Source: Caryophanales bacterium (GTDB lineage: Bacteria; Bacillota; Bacilli; JARBTR01). Taken from it: a stretch of DNA of 64,000 nt. Position 1 is the stretch's first letter; every line of letters starts with the position of its first letter. A model generated the notes under the pieces. That model was not told the DNA's origin, searched no databases, and saw only the letters and a program-made list of their open reading frames with translations. Both the position numbers and the translations under genes were made by a program. The stretch is taken from assembly GCA_029240105.1 (NCBI GenBank), contig JARBTR010000001.1:1-64000 (forward strand), in the 5' to 3' direction. This document shows, in pieces, positions 32,571 through 41,896 of the stretch.

Positions 32571-33718
32571 ATATACAAAAAGCAAAAAAGCACTATTGAG
32601 ATGATCGTAATAATTGGACCTAATTTAAAGAATGGGGTGTAAAGGGAATGATTTGCCTCTATGTAAAAGACATCATTGACCCAATTTAAATGCTTAAATA
32701 AAGCTGCTGCAATGCTCATAGCAAGTACACTATGCACTAGTTTTGCAAAGAAAAAGATTTTGTATTGAATGTCCGTTTCTGCAAGGATACTTGCAACCTG
32801 AGCATGTACGGACAAACCACTAAATCCTAAAAGTCCAGAGACAGCTACAACCGTTTGATATAAGGTAGAATGACTATTGCAAGCCATTTGACTTCCTAAA
32901 GTCACTTCAAAGAAACCAGCAATAATGGGGCTAATTAGATGGGTAGATATGGTTAACAGACGAAATAAACTTGAAAAAATTCCAACCATAAAAGTAATAA
33001 AGCCAAGATTGAAGAGCAATTTATTTAATACAGAAAATAAAATGATAAACCCGCCTATCATTAACAAGGTTTGAATGGATGATGAAACAGCATCCCCCAA
33101 TATTTTTCCAAATGGCCGAGTTTCATTCACTCTAATGTTATGCATGGATTTAACTGAGTTTTTTAAATACCCAATATCCCTTTTTGCTTTCACATTAATT
33201 TCTTTGATTTTATAAAATCTCATTAATAAACCTACTCCAAAATTACCACCGTAATGAGCTAGTGCGAGCAAGGCCCCAAGTTGTGGTTCATGAAAAAATC
33301 CAACAGCAATGGCCCCAAAAATAAATAAAGGATTTGAAGAATTCGTGTAACAAACCAAACGTTCAGCTTCAGTTCGAGTAAGCATTCCCTGCTTGCGCAA
33401 TGTTGCCGTCATTTTAGCCCCAGAGGGAAACCCGCTAATCATACCCAGCGCAAAAACAAACCCTCCTACACCAGGGACTCGGAATAGGGGACGCATAATG
33501 GGTTCTAACAACCCACCTATTAAGGCAACAACCCCAAAACTAATAAATAAATCACTAATAATTAAAAAAGGTAATAACGATGGAAAAACAATTCCCCACC
33601 ATATATTTAATCCACGCAAGGAAGCGGCTAACACATCCTTTGGGAAAGAAATAAAGCCGATTGCTAAAGTCAGTAAAATGATCGCAACTCCAATTGATTT
33701 TAAATATGATTTTTTCAT
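32546..33718 (-). CDS. ylbJ: Sporulation integral membrane protein YlbJ
   Basis: 390 residues, eight or more hydrophobic segments with nucleoside-transporter-gate (Gate) motifs: GLNIWWGIVFPSLLPFLIISDLF, PGVGGFVFALGMISGFPSGAKM, CYTNSSNPLFIFGAIAVGFF. YlbJ is a sigma-E controlled protein needed for heat-resistant spores in B. subtilis. The ATG at 33718 has GGAAGGAAC upstream; an in-frame start eight codons earlier lacks one. Convergent with coaD, divergent from ylbK. Confidence 0.92.
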   Translation of the reverse strand: MKKSYLKSIGVAIILLTLAIGFISFPKDVLAASLRGLNIWWGIVFPSLLPFLIISDLFISFGVVALIGGLLEPIMRPLFRVPGVGGFVFALGMISGFPSGAKMTATLRKQGMLTRTEAERLVCYTNSSNPLFIFGAIAVGFFHEPQLGALLALAHYGGNFGVGLLMRFYKIKEINVKAKRDIGYLKNSVKSMHNIRVNETRPFGKILGDAVSSSIQTLLMIGGFIILFSVLNKLLFNLGFITFMVGIFSSLFRLLTISTHLISPIIAGFFEVTLGSQMACNSHSTLYQTVVAVSGLLGFSGLSVHAQVASILAETDIQYKIFFFAKLVHSVLAMSIAAALFKHLNWVNDVFYIEANHSLYTPFFKLGPIITIISIVLFCFLYIKKKEAGT

Positions 33719-33876
33719 TTTTGTTCCTTCCCTACACATAAACTAATCTATCTAAATTTATTTACGTAATAATGAAATAGAACAAGCCCTGGATGGTTGA
33801 GCATGGCTAAAATTTAATCAATTAAGAGTAAGTTAGATACGCACCAGATAAATTCTTTTTAATGGTGGTGTTATGG

Positions 33877-34680
33877 ATGGAATTGAAGAAAAATAGACCT
33901 AAAATTGGATTGGCTCTTAGTTCCGGTGGAGCAAGGGGCTTTGCTCACCTTGGTGTGATTCAAGCATTACATGAGGAAGGGATTCCAATCGATGTCATTG
34001 CAGGTAGCAGTATGGGAGCACTAATTGCAGGTTGTTATGCAGCTAGCCAAGATATAGAACATTTAGTTAAGTTTGCAGCTGTTTTTCAACGAAAAAGTTA
34101 TCTAGATTTTGAGGTGCCACGATTGGGTTTTATTAAAGGAGAGAGGGTTAGGCAATTAATACAACTATTAACTCACGGAAAAAATATTGAACAATTAACT
34201 ATTCCAATTGCAATTGTCTCAACAGATTTACACACAGGGGAGAAGATTGTTTTTACAAATGGTAATGCTTCAGAAGCTATCCGTTCTAGTATTTCGATAC
34301 CGGGTGTTTTTTTGCCATATTCCTATGCTGGAAGGACACTTATTGATGGTGGTGTAACGACTTGGATTCCTGTTACAGAAGCACGTGGGTTGGGAGCAGA
34401 TATAGTTATTGCGTGCAATGTTTCGCCCGAAAACCAAAATGTTAAGGCTTACAATGTACTTGATGTGATTAATCGGAGTATTGAAATTATGCAAATTGAA
34501 GGGAGACGTATTTCTTCAAAGGAAGCAGATGTTTATTTGAATCCTGATCTTTCCATGTATAGTTCAACTGCATTTACAAATATCAGTGAAATGATGTACA
34601 GTGGTTATCTAACACTGAAAAACAACAAGGATTCTATTTATAGACTAATTGAAAATTGGAAAGGCAAGCAAAATGAATAA
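33877..34680 (+). CDS. ylbK: Patatin-like phospholipase YlbK
   Basis: 267 residues. Patatin signature in order: oxyanion loop SSGGARGFAHLG (~16-27), nucleophile motif GSSMG (Ser ~44), and the catalytic Asp in DGGVT (~158). IGLALSSGGARG... to ...PDLSMYSSTAF matches the NTE/RssA-like bacterial patatins. Substrate probably membrane phospholipid; role unknown. GGTGGTG six bases before ATG 33877 picks that start. Its stop overlaps the ylbL start. Confidence 0.92.
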   Translation: MELKKNRPKIGLALSSGGARGFAHLGVIQALHEEGIPIDVIAGSSMGALIAGCYAASQDIEHLVKFAAVFQRKSYLDFEVPRLGFIKGERVRQLIQLLTHGKNIEQLTIPIAIVSTDLHTGEKIVFTNGNASEAIRSSISIPGVFLPYSYAGRTLIDGGVTTWIPVTEARGLGADIVIACNVSPENQNVKAYNVLDVINRSIEIMQIEGRRISSKEADVYLNPDLSMYSSTAFTNISEMMYSGYLTLKNNKDSIYRLIENWKGKQNE

Positions 34681-35662
34681 ATTAATACGAAATGTCTCAA
34701 TACTAATCTTTTTATTAATTGTACTTTACTTTTATCCTTTGCCATACTATGTAACATCCCCTGGGTCCGTTGAGGCATTAGCACCAATAGTAAAAGTGGA
34801 AGAAGGGTATAAAGAAAAAGGGTCTTTTTCTTTAGTGACCATCTATATGAGTAGAGCAAACGTTTTTTCATATCTGAACTCTAAAATTGATCCATATATA
34901 CATCTGCATAAAAAAGAAGAGATTATGGATGAAAATGAAACAGATGAGGAATATGATGTTCGTTCCTTGAAAGATATGGATGATGCAAAAACCGACGCGA
35001 TGATAACAGCCTTTACAGAAGCTGGTACTCCTTTTGAAGTGATTTATAACGGAATTTACGTCTTACATGTTGAAAAAGAAAAACCAGCATATGGAAAGAT
35101 TAAACCTGGTGATCGAATTGTTAACATTGACAATGTAAAACTTGAAAAGCAAATGCAATACCGTGAAATTTTTAACAAAAAGAAAATCGGTGATAAAGTA
35201 AAAATAGGTTATGTACGAGGTAAAAAAGAATACACTGTAGATTTGAAGCTTGCAAAAATTTCAAATGGGAAGCCTGGAATTGGCATTGCTCTAGTAGAAG
35301 ATAAAAAAGTAAAGAGTTCTGTCTCAGTTGAAATTGAATCTGAGGAAATTGGCGGGCCGTCAGCAGGTCTTATGTTTACCTTAGAAATATTTAATCAGCT
35401 AACCAAAAAAGACTACACAAAAGGCTACAAAATAGCAGGTACTGGTTCTATAGATGAGCTAGGAAATGTAGGAGCGATTGGTGGTATTGATCAAAAAGTT
35501 GTAGCAGCTTCTGAAAATGGAGCGAAAATTTTCTTTGCACCTCTTGAATATGGAAACTATAAAACAGCTGTTAAAACAGCAAAAAATATTAAAACCAAAA
35601 TGAAGATTGTGCCTGTTAAAACATTTGATGACGCAATTACATATTTAGAGCGACTAAAATAA
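34673..35662 (+). CDS. ylbL: YlbL, membrane-anchored PDZ-Lon-like (S16) protease
   Basis: 329 residues: N-terminal membrane helix (~6-23, ISILIFLLIVLYFYPLPYYV), a PDZ domain (~115-190, YNGIYVLHVEKEKPAYGKIKPGDRIVNID) and a C-terminal Lon-type S16 domain with the catalytic Ser in GGPSAGLMFTLEI and the catalytic Lys in GGIDQKVVAA. It acts outside the membrane; in B. subtilis YlbL degrades the DNA-damage division inhibitor YneA. The start overlaps the ylbK stop by 8 bases. Confidence 0.93.
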   Translation: MNKLIRNVSILIFLLIVLYFYPLPYYVTSPGSVEALAPIVKVEEGYKEKGSFSLVTIYMSRANVFSYLNSKIDPYIHLHKKEEIMDENETDEEYDVRSLKDMDDAKTDAMITAFTEAGTPFEVIYNGIYVLHVEKEKPAYGKIKPGDRIVNIDNVKLEKQMQYREIFNKKKIGDKVKIGYVRGKKEYTVDLKLAKISNGKPGIGIALVEDKKVKSSVSVEIESEEIGGPSAGLMFTLEIFNQLTKKDYTKGYKIAGTGSIDELGNVGAIGGIDQKVVAASENGAKIFFAPLEYGNYKTAVKTAKNIKTKMKIVPVKTFDDAITYLERLK

Positions 35663-35751
35663 GTAATAGACGATCAGTAGTATTATTTAGGTATTGTAAT
35701 GTTTTGTAGGCAAACCCATTTTGTTTTGCTAATTGAGAATGAGGCGAGAAA

Positions 35752-36384
35752 ATGAATTTAGGTAGTATAAATGAATGGGCAACAGCTGATTTTTTGCATC
35801 AAGTCATACACAGTTATGAATCGCTTGGGTTGTTATATGGATTATTATTACCTTTTTTAGATTCGTTTCTTGGTTTCTTACCACTTTGGGTAATAGTCGG
35901 GGTAAACGTTTCTGTTTTCGGATTCTGGCCGGGATTTTTGGTTTCTTTTGTTGGAAGTGTATTAGGAACAATCAGTTTGTTTTTACTTTTAAGAAAAGTA
36001 GGAAGGAATAAAGTAACAAATTTTCTTTATCGACCTAATAAGAAACATCCTGTTTTGGATTGGATTGATCATAGTGGATTTGGACCAGTTTTTATCTTGT
36101 TTTGTTTTCCGTTTACGCCTTCATTTTTTACTAATATATTTGCAGCCGTGTCTAAGATTAGGACATTGCCTTATATATGTGGAATAACACTTGGTAAATT
36201 AGTTATGATTTTAATTGTCAGTGTCATCGGTCATGACATTAAGTCTCTAATAGATCATCCTGTTAGAACATTCTATGTATTACTCGCTATCTCTGCATTA
36301 TGGTATGCAGGTAAAATTGTTGAAAAGAAAGTTTCAAATATTGGAACAAAAAATGAGGAATCATTAAATAAAAGAGTTTCTTAA
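35752..36384 (+). CDS. VTT-domain (TVP38/TMEM64) membrane protein
   Basis: 210 residues, six or so hydrophobic segments. LPLWVIVGVNVSVFGFWPGFLVSFVGSVLG and FPFTPSFFTNIFAAVSKI are the paired re-entrant regions of the VTT domain. Gene order after ylbL differs from B. subtilis, where ylbM follows. A likely lipid-moving membrane protein with unknown substrate. GAGGCGAG precedes the ATG. Confidence 0.85.
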   Translation: MNLGSINEWATADFLHQVIHSYESLGLLYGLLLPFLDSFLGFLPLWVIVGVNVSVFGFWPGFLVSFVGSVLGTISLFLLLRKVGRNKVTNFLYRPNKKHPVLDWIDHSGFGPVFILFCFPFTPSFFTNIFAAVSKIRTLPYICGITLGKLVMILIVSVIGHDIKSLIDHPVRTFYVLLAISALWYAGKIVEKKVSNIGTKNEESLNKRVS

Positions 36385-36388
36385 AAAA

Positions 36389-36430
36389 GGGGCTGAAGTT
36401 TGATAGTATTCAAACTTCAGCCTCATTATT
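36389..36430. terminator. Bidirectional terminator
   Basis: GGCTGAAGTTTGA / TCAAACTTCAGCC between the plus-strand VTT gene and the minus-strand Crp/Fnr gene, with A-rich and T-rich flanks. Confidence 0.8.
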
Positions 36431-36448
36431 TATCTATTATAGTTTAGT

Positions 36449-37102
36449 TTAAACAGCTACATTATCAACCAAATAATCCATTTTTTTAATGAAAATTTTA
36501 CGTCCTCTAATTTCAATAATATCCTTTTCGCGCAATTCTTTCATCATACGATTAACACTAGTATGTGTACTAATCCCACAAAAGCCTGCTATTTCCTCAT
36601 TTGTGATTGTGAAATCAATCAATGTTCCACCATCAGTTTCAACACCAAACTGCTCTGACAGTCTAATTAGAAAAGCGTATAATGCGCCTACTTTGCCATT
36701 CATTAGCATCATTTGCATTCTTTGAGTCTGCATATTCAACTGTCTTCTGTAATAATTTTTAACATACAGAAGCATTTCAGAATTTGAATTTACATCTGCC
36801 CAAAACTCTTTTCGATCAATTTGATAGAGTGAAGCAGTTTCCGATTCAATTCGTATATTCCATGGGGCAGGTGTTAGCTGATCTTCTTCATCACGCAGGA
36901 TAGCAACAATTTCAGGCATATTGATATAGTTCATGTTAAATTCTCTACCATCACGTAATATAAGGGAAGTTTTCACGATTCCACTTTTTAAAATATGGAT
37001 ATTGCTGCCAAGAATACCATTATAGGCGAGATAAGTATGTTTTTCCTTTGTAACTATCAAAGGCTTTTTTTCTTCCAAATATCTATTTAAGATCATTTCC
37101 AT
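36449..37102 (-). CDS. Crp/Fnr-family (PrfA-like) transcription regulator
   Basis: 217 residues. An N-terminal cNMP-type beta-roll (IHILKSGIVKTSLILRDGREFNMNYINM), a long dimerisation helix (SEMLLYVKNYYRRQLNMQTQRMQMMLMNGKVGALYAFLI) and a C-terminal winged HTH (TNEEIAGFCGISTHTSVNRMMKELREKDIIEIRGRKIFI). No N-terminal Cys cluster, so it does not look like a classic oxygen-sensing Fnr. Layout and tail recall Listeria PrfA and its paralogues. It lies last in the pfl locus but behind a terminator, so it is transcribed alone. A 7-bp inverted repeat overlaps its presumed -10. Confidence 0.85.
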   Translation of the reverse strand: MEMILNRYLEEKKPLIVTKEKHTYLAYNGILGSNIHILKSGIVKTSLILRDGREFNMNYINMPEIVAILRDEEDQLTPAPWNIRIESETASLYQIDRKEFWADVNSNSEMLLYVKNYYRRQLNMQTQRMQMMLMNGKVGALYAFLIRLSEQFGVETDGGTLIDFTITNEEIAGFCGISTHTSVNRMMKELREKDIIEIRGRKIFIKKMDYLVDNVAV

Positions 37103-37141
37103 GTAAATCAACTCCATCTATATTGCGATATGAAATTAACT

Positions 37142-37158
37142 ATAATTGTTTCAATTAT
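37142..37158 (-). promoter_or_regulatory. Inverted repeat over the -10 of the Crp/Fnr gene
   Basis: ATAATTG-TTT-CAATTAT. On the minus strand its first half contributes TATAAT, so it covers a possible -10; a candidate autoregulatory operator. Confidence 0.4.
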
Positions 37159-37196
37159 ACATTTTTTATTCTAGTTTTTCGAGATGGTATAAAAAG

Positions 37197-37227
37197 AAAA
37201 AAATCCCATTTAAAAATGGGATTTTTT
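37197..37227. terminator. Terminator after the formate channel gene
   Basis: AAAAATCCCATTT / AAAATGGGATTTTT; bidirectional, separates the FNT gene from the regulator gene. Confidence 0.85.
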
Positions 37228-37253
37228 TAGTTGTTGTTTTCTTGTATTTTTTA

Positions 37254-38054
37254 TTAATCTTTATAGATGGAATTTCCACTATTGAGCCATGCATAGCCAA
37301 CTCCAATAACGATTCCGCCACCAACAAAGTTACCAAGAAAAGCAAAAATCCCGTTTTTAACTAAATTTGATAATGATAAATTTACAAGTGCATCAGGATT
37401 TGTAAACATTGCAAGTGAAAAGGATGAAAAGTTTGCAATAACGTGCTCAAATCCTAGGTAAGCAAATATAAAGACAATAAACATAATTGCTAATACTTTT
37501 CCTGCGTCATCTTTCATTTTTAACGAGCAAAAGACTGCAGTGTTCACGATGATATTCGCAAAAATTCCCTCAATAAATATTTGTGAGGCAGGTTTTGCTA
37601 GTTTTAAATTAACAGAATGAATTAAAAAATGCTCCTCTGATAATCCTTGAAAAGCATAAGTCTTTGATACTAGAAAACTAGTAAGGACCGCGCCAAAATA
37701 GTTGAAAAGAACACAAATCATTAACAATTTGAATGCCTTCCAGGGAGTTATCATTTTTTTAAATGCTGATGCACTCATATACATCATATTTGATGTTCCA
37801 AGTTCAGCATTCATATATACAATCATAAGTAATCCTAAACTAAATAGGAAACCATATAAAGTCTTTCCTAGTCCAGGTGCAAAATGATCAACCTTATCCG
37901 CAACCATGACAGCGAATGCTGTGCCAAGGGTTAGGTACATACATGCAAGCAATGAACGAAATATATACTTGTTCGGACTATTATCTAATAAATCTAACTT
38001 CTTTATACCACTATTTAAAATCTTATCCAATAATGGAGTATTTTCTAAACTCAT
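37254..38054 (-). CDS. Formate/nitrite transporter (FNT family)
   Basis: 266 residues, six membrane helices. FNT signatures: the ADKVDHFAPGLGKTLYGFLFSLGLLMIV N-terminal half and AYLGFEHVIANFSSFSLAMF (the H-x-x-AN motif with the pore His). Directly follows pflA with a 35-base gap on the same strand, so formate (or formate/lactate) is the probable cargo, exported during fermentation. The NirC nitrite alternative is less likely because no nitrite reductase is near. Confidence 0.9.
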   Translation of the reverse strand: MSLENTPLLDKILNSGIKKLDLLDNSPNKYIFRSLLACMYLTLGTAFAVMVADKVDHFAPGLGKTLYGFLFSLGLLMIVYMNAELGTSNMMYMSASAFKKMITPWKAFKLLMICVLFNYFGAVLTSFLVSKTYAFQGLSEEHFLIHSVNLKLAKPASQIFIEGIFANIIVNTAVFCSLKMKDDAGKVLAIMFIVFIFAYLGFEHVIANFSSFSLAMFTNPDALVNLSLSNLVKNGIFAFLGNFVGGGIVIGVGYAWLNSGNSIYKD

Positions 38055-38089
38055 CTTTTTCTTCCTTTAATAATAAAATTTATAAGTTC

Positions 38090-38881
38090 TTAACAATGAA
38101 AACTTTTATAAGGACTTTTTGTAACTACTGTATTTTGTGCACGGAAACCAGTTTGCAAAATGTTATTCGCTTCTGCAATCGATTCTTTAGTAGGTGGCTC
38201 AATTCCTTCAAGTTGATAGGGTATACCTAACTCTTTCCATTTGTATACACCCATCTTGTGGTAAGGTAAAACCTCGACCTTTTCTACATTTGGTAGAGTA
38301 TCAATAAATTCTTTTAATTTTTGTAAATCTTGTGTTTCATCTGTTTTTGTTGGAACAAGTACATGTCTAATCCAGATTGGCTTGTTTTTCTCACGAAGAT
38401 AAGCAGCAAAATCAAGGATCGGTTCGTTGGGACGAGCAGTCAAACTAATATGTTTTTCAGGATTGATATGTTTAATATCTAAAAGTATTAAATCAGTCAC
38501 TTCCATCAATCTGTCTAGTTTTTCTATTAACTCAGGTTCGCGTGTAAAAACACCACCACAACTATCAATTGTAGTATGAACACCGGCTTGTTTCAGTAAG
38601 GTAAAAAACTCAATTAAGAAGTCAATTTGCATCAATGGTTCGCCACCGCTAACAGTAACACCACCACCAGATACATTCCAAAAATCTTTATATCGTATAG
38701 CTTCATCAAAAACATCCTGTGCTGTTCTTTCAGTTCCACCAGACATCTTCCAAGTGTCTGGATTATGGCAAAACTGGCAACGTAAAAAGCAACCTTGCAT
38801 AAATACAATAAATCGTATTCCTGGTCCGTCAACTGTTCCCATGGATTCGACTGAATGAATTCTACCTAATGTTTGAGACAT
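38090..38881 (-). CDS. pflA: Pyruvate formate-lyase-activating enzyme
   Basis: 263 residues, radical SAM. The CFLRCQFCHNPDTW motif gives the CxxxCxxC cluster site; HSVESMGTVDGPGIRFIVFMQG, SGGEPLMQIDFL and LLDIKHINPEKH are PflA hallmarks. It uses SAM to install the glycyl radical on PflB. Downstream of pflB but separated by a 469-base gap with a repeat element and hairpins. Confidence 0.96.
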   Translation of the reverse strand: MSQTLGRIHSVESMGTVDGPGIRFIVFMQGCFLRCQFCHNPDTWKMSGGTERTAQDVFDEAIRYKDFWNVSGGGVTVSGGEPLMQIDFLIEFFTLLKQAGVHTTIDSCGGVFTREPELIEKLDRLMEVTDLILLDIKHINPEKHISLTARPNEPILDFAAYLREKNKPIWIRHVLVPTKTDETQDLQKLKEFIDTLPNVEKVEVLPYHKMGVYKWKELGIPYQLEGIEPPTKESIAEANNILQTGFRAQNTVVTKSPYKSFHC

Positions 38882-38894
38882 GTCTATTCTCCTA

Positions 38895-39003
38895 AAAAAT
38901 AGGACTACCTTTCGATAGTCCGATTCAATTTTTTTATATTACCTATTAAAGGTTGATTGTGCAAGGTGTTTTAGAATTATCTTTAGCACCTTGCACAATC
39001 AGC
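38895..39003. other. Two hairpins in the pflB-pflA spacer
   Basis: GGACTA...TAGTCC (38902-38921) followed on the plus strand by a T-run, and an 18-bp near-perfect stem GGTTGATTGTGCAAGGTG / CACCTTGCACAATCAGCC (38951-39003). On the minus strand the second could end or weaken pflB transcripts before pflA, giving unequal expression. Confidence 0.6.
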
Positions 39004-39090
39004 CTTTTAACAACTTCCTCAAAAAACTCAATGGTTATTCTAATTAGTTGTTTCAAGACTAATAGTGATGCTCAGCACATGGGTGATACA

Positions 39091-39350
39091 CGGGCTTCGA
39101 GAGGCAGCTCCTGGATAACTGACACTCTAAACTTGCAAAGTTTAGCAAGTGGAAGGAATGCCTGTGGTACAACTTCCCGAATAACCTCAAAGGTTTTGCT
39201 CGTTGCTCAAAGCCTACTTCCCTTAGCGTCCGAGCTTGTCTCAGCAACGATAAGGTATGTCAGAGTTGTCTGAGCTTTAGCTCAGGAAAAACTTACGACT
39301 CGTCGGTTATTCGGTCCAGTTGTAGCGGAGCTGAACGCCTTTCTCAGCAC
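39091..39350. repeat. Dispersed intergenic repeat, copy 2 (pflB-pflA spacer)
   Basis: Same block order as 15713-15893 (GACACTCTAAACTTGCAAAG, TGCCTGTGGT, AATAACCTCAAAGGTTTT, CAAAGCCTACTT, CGTCGGTTATTCGGTCCAGT, GAGCTGAACGCC, CTCAGCACCTA) with ~75 extra bases between AGCCTACTT and CGTCGGTT, including GTCTGAGCTTTAGCTCAGG, a piece also seen near 62714. It ends at the pflB stop codon. Confidence 0.85.
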
Positions 39351-41582
39351 CTACATTGATTCATGCATTGTTCTATTAATTACATCAATTTGTTGTTCGC
39401 GGCTTAACTTTGTGAAGTTAACTGCGTAGCCGGATACACGAATTGTTAATTGTGGATATTTTTCTGGATGATCCATTGCATCTAATAGTGTTTCCCTATT
39501 GAATACGTTAATATTCAAGTGGTGACCACCTTTGACAGAGTATGCATCTAGTAAAGAAACCAAGTTTGCAATTTGTGCTTCTTGATCACGACCTAAAGAT
39601 TTAGGTACGATTGAGAACGTATTTGAAATACCATCTAATGAGAATTCGTAAGGCATTTTTGCAACAGATGAAAGGGAAGCAAGTGCACCTTTCGTGTCAC
39701 GACCATGCATTGGGTTTGCACCTGGAGCGAATGGTGTGCCTTCGCGACGTCCATCAGGTGTGTTACCAGTTTTCTTACCATAAACAACATTCGATGTGAT
39801 CGTTAAGATAGAAGTTGTATGTTGTGCATTGCGGTACGTTTTATACTTCTTCACGCGAGTCATAAATTCTTTTAGTAACCATATGCCGATTTCATCTGCT
39901 TGGTCATCGTTGTTACCGTATTTAGGGAAGTCTCCTTCAATAACATAATCAACAACTAACCCATCTTCATCGCGAATTGTTTTAACTTTTGCATACTTGA
40001 TAGCTGAAAGTGAATCGATTGTAACTGAGAAACCAGCAATACCAGTCGCCATTGTACGAAGAATTTCACTGTCGTGTAATGCCATTTCAATTTTTTCGTA
40101 GCAGTATTTGTCGTGCATGTAATGGATAACGTTAAGTGTGTTAATGTATAAGCCACATAACCATTCCATCATGTCAAGGAAACGTTCCTCAACTTCTTTA
40201 TAATCAAGGTACTCTGAAGTAATTGCTTGATATTTTGGACCGATTTGCTTTTTCGTTTTTTCATCGATACCGCCATTGATTGCGTACAACAATGCTTTCG
40301 CTACGTTTGCACGTGCACCAAAGAATTGCATTTGCTTTCCGATTTTCATTGCAGAAACACAGCAAGCGATACCATAATCATCACCCCATAGAGGGCGCAT
40401 TACATCATCATTCTCGTATTGGATTGCTGAAGTTTCAATAGACAATTTCGCGCAGTAATCTTTGAATCCTTGCGGTAATAAAGTTGACCATAAAACAGTT
40501 AAGTTTGGTTCTGGTGCTGGACCAAGGTTTGATAATGTGTGTAAGAAACGGAAACTACTTTTTGTAACCATGTGGCGGCCATCTACGCCTACACCAGCGA
40601 TTGCCTCAGTAACCCAAGTCGGGTCACCAGAGAAAAGAGCATTATAATCTGGTGTACGAGCAAATTTAACCAAACGCAATTTCATAATGAAGTGATCAAC
40701 AATTTCTTGAACTTCTGATTCAGTCATTACACCATTCTTAAGGTCACGTTCTACATAGATATCTAGGAAAGTAGATGTACGACCAAGTGACATTGCAGCA
40801 CCATTTTGCTCTTTGATTGCAGCTAGGTATCCAAGGTATAACCATTGGAAAGCTTCTTTCGTATTAGTAGCCGGTTGTGAAATATCAAAGCCATAAATTT
40901 TTCCTAATTCTTTTAAGTCAACTAAAGCACGAATTTGCTCGCTGATTTCTTCGCGACCACGGATTACGTCTTCAGACATTGTTCCGTTACCAAAATTCGA
41001 ATGATCTTTTTTCTTATCAGCGATTAAGCGATCAACACCATATAGTGCAACTCGGCGATAGTCGCCGATGATTCGTCCACGTCCATAAGCATCAGGTAGA
41101 CCAGTGATAATACCAGAGCTTCTTACAGCACGCATTTCAGGAGTATAAACATCAAAAACACCTTGATTATGTGTTTTACGATATTTATTAAAAATCTCTG
41201 AAACTTCTGGGTCTACTTGGAATCCGTACTCTTCAGCAGCTTGCTCACTCATACGAATACCACCGTAAGGTTGTAATCCGCGCTTAAATGGTTTCTCAGT
41301 TTGGAAACCAACAATCGTTTCAATATCTTTATTTAAATATCCAGGACCATGTGAAGTAATTGATTGAATTACTTTTGTGTCTGTGTCTAAGATGCCACCA
41401 GCTTCACGCTCAGCTTTATCCAATTCTAATACTTGTTCCCAAAGTTTTTTAGTAGATTCTGTTGGTCCTACTAAAAATTCATCAGTACCAGCATAAGGTG
41501 TATAGTTTGTTTGAATGAAATCACGAACATCTATTTCGTTTTCCCATTTACCGCCCTTAAAACCTTCCCAATTTTTGTTCAT
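39351..41582 (-). CDS. pflB: Formate acetyltransferase (pyruvate formate-lyase)
   Basis: 743 residues, typical of Firmicutes. Active-site Cys pair C407-C408 in [15 protein letters not shown], and the glycyl-radical motif [13 protein letters not shown] with the radical Gly near residue 718. It turns pyruvate and CoA into acetyl-CoA and formate under anoxic conditions and needs PflA. AGGAGGATTTTAAAA before ATG 41582 fixes the start; an 18-codon upstream extension has no ribosome site. A palindrome ~190 bases upstream is a candidate operator. Confidence 0.97.
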   Translation of the reverse strand: MNKNWEGFKGGKWENEIDVRDFIQTNYTPYAGTDEFLVGPTESTKKLWEQVLELDKAEREAGGILDTDTKVIQSITSHGPGYLNKDIETIVGFQTEKPFKRGLQPYGGIRMSEQAAEEYGFQVDPEVSEIFNKYRKTHNQGVFDVYTPEMRAVRSSGIITGLPDAYGRGRIIGDYRRVALYGVDRLIADKKKDHSNFGNGTMSEDVIRGREEISEQIRALVDLKELGKIYGFDISQPATNTKEAFQWLYLGYLAAIKEQNGAAMSLGRTSTFLDIYVERDLKNGVMTESEVQEIVDHFIMKLRLVKFARTPDYNALFSGDPTWVTEAIAGVGVDGRHMVTKSSFRFLHTLSNLGPAPEPNLTVLWSTLLPQGFKDYCAKLSIETSAIQYENDDVMRPLWGDDYGIACCVSAMKIGKQMQFFGARANVAKALLYAINGGIDEKTKKQIGPKYQAITSEYLDYKEVEERFLDMMEWLCGLYINTLNVIHYMHDKYCYEKIEMALHDSEILRTMATGIAGFSVTIDSLSAIKYAKVKTIRDEDGLVVDYVIEGDFPKYGNNDDQADEIGIWLLKEFMTRVKKYKTYRNAQHTTSILTITSNVVYGKKTGNTPDGRREGTPFAPGANPMHGRDTKGALASLSSVAKMPYEFSLDGISNTFSIVPKSLGRDQEAQIANLVSLLDAYSVKGGHHLNINVFNRETLLDAMDHPEKYPQLTIRVSGYAVNFTKLSREQQIDVINRTMHESM

Positions 41583-41771
41583 TTTTAAAATCCTCCTAAA
41601 TGAATGTTTTTGAAACTTTTTAGAACTACTAAACAACCCAATCTTTCTATGAAGTTCGAAAATATTTAGAGTTTCTATTAATTTGTTGCTCAGACCTGAA
41701 ATGCTGTTTCAGCGCTGCCGTTACTGATAGAATAATAAGATTCACATTTGTTTTATTGAACAAAAAGATAA

Positions 41772-41794
41772 AACATTTGATATTATCAAATGTT
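41772..41794 (-). promoter_or_regulatory. PrfA-box-like palindrome upstream of pflB
   Basis: AACATTTGAT-ATT-ATCAAATGTT is a perfect 10+10 inverted repeat. Read on the minus strand it contains TTAACATTTGATAA, one mismatch from the Listeria PrfA box TTAACANNTGTTAA. A PrfA-like Crp/Fnr gene lies in the same locus, so it may be its target. Confidence 0.5.
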
Positions 41795-41816
41795 AATTTT
41801 CATTTTTTTGTCCCGC

Positions 41817-41852
41817 ACACAAAAAATACCGTTCAACCTGAAGGTGAACGGA
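41817..41852 (-). terminator. Terminator after tmcAL
   Basis: CCGTTCACCTTC / AGGTTGAACGG on the minus strand followed by TATTTTTTG. It separates tmcAL from pflB. Confidence 0.8.
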
Positions 41853-41896
41853 CCTATTGATGTTACTACATTCTTTAAAAATAAAAAAGTAAGAAT

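Noticed and set aside
38953-39273. 106-residue frame in the pflB-pflA spacer
   Set aside because: It lies within the dispersed repeat and hairpin region; the sequence homology to the hisS-aspS spacer is not codon-based.
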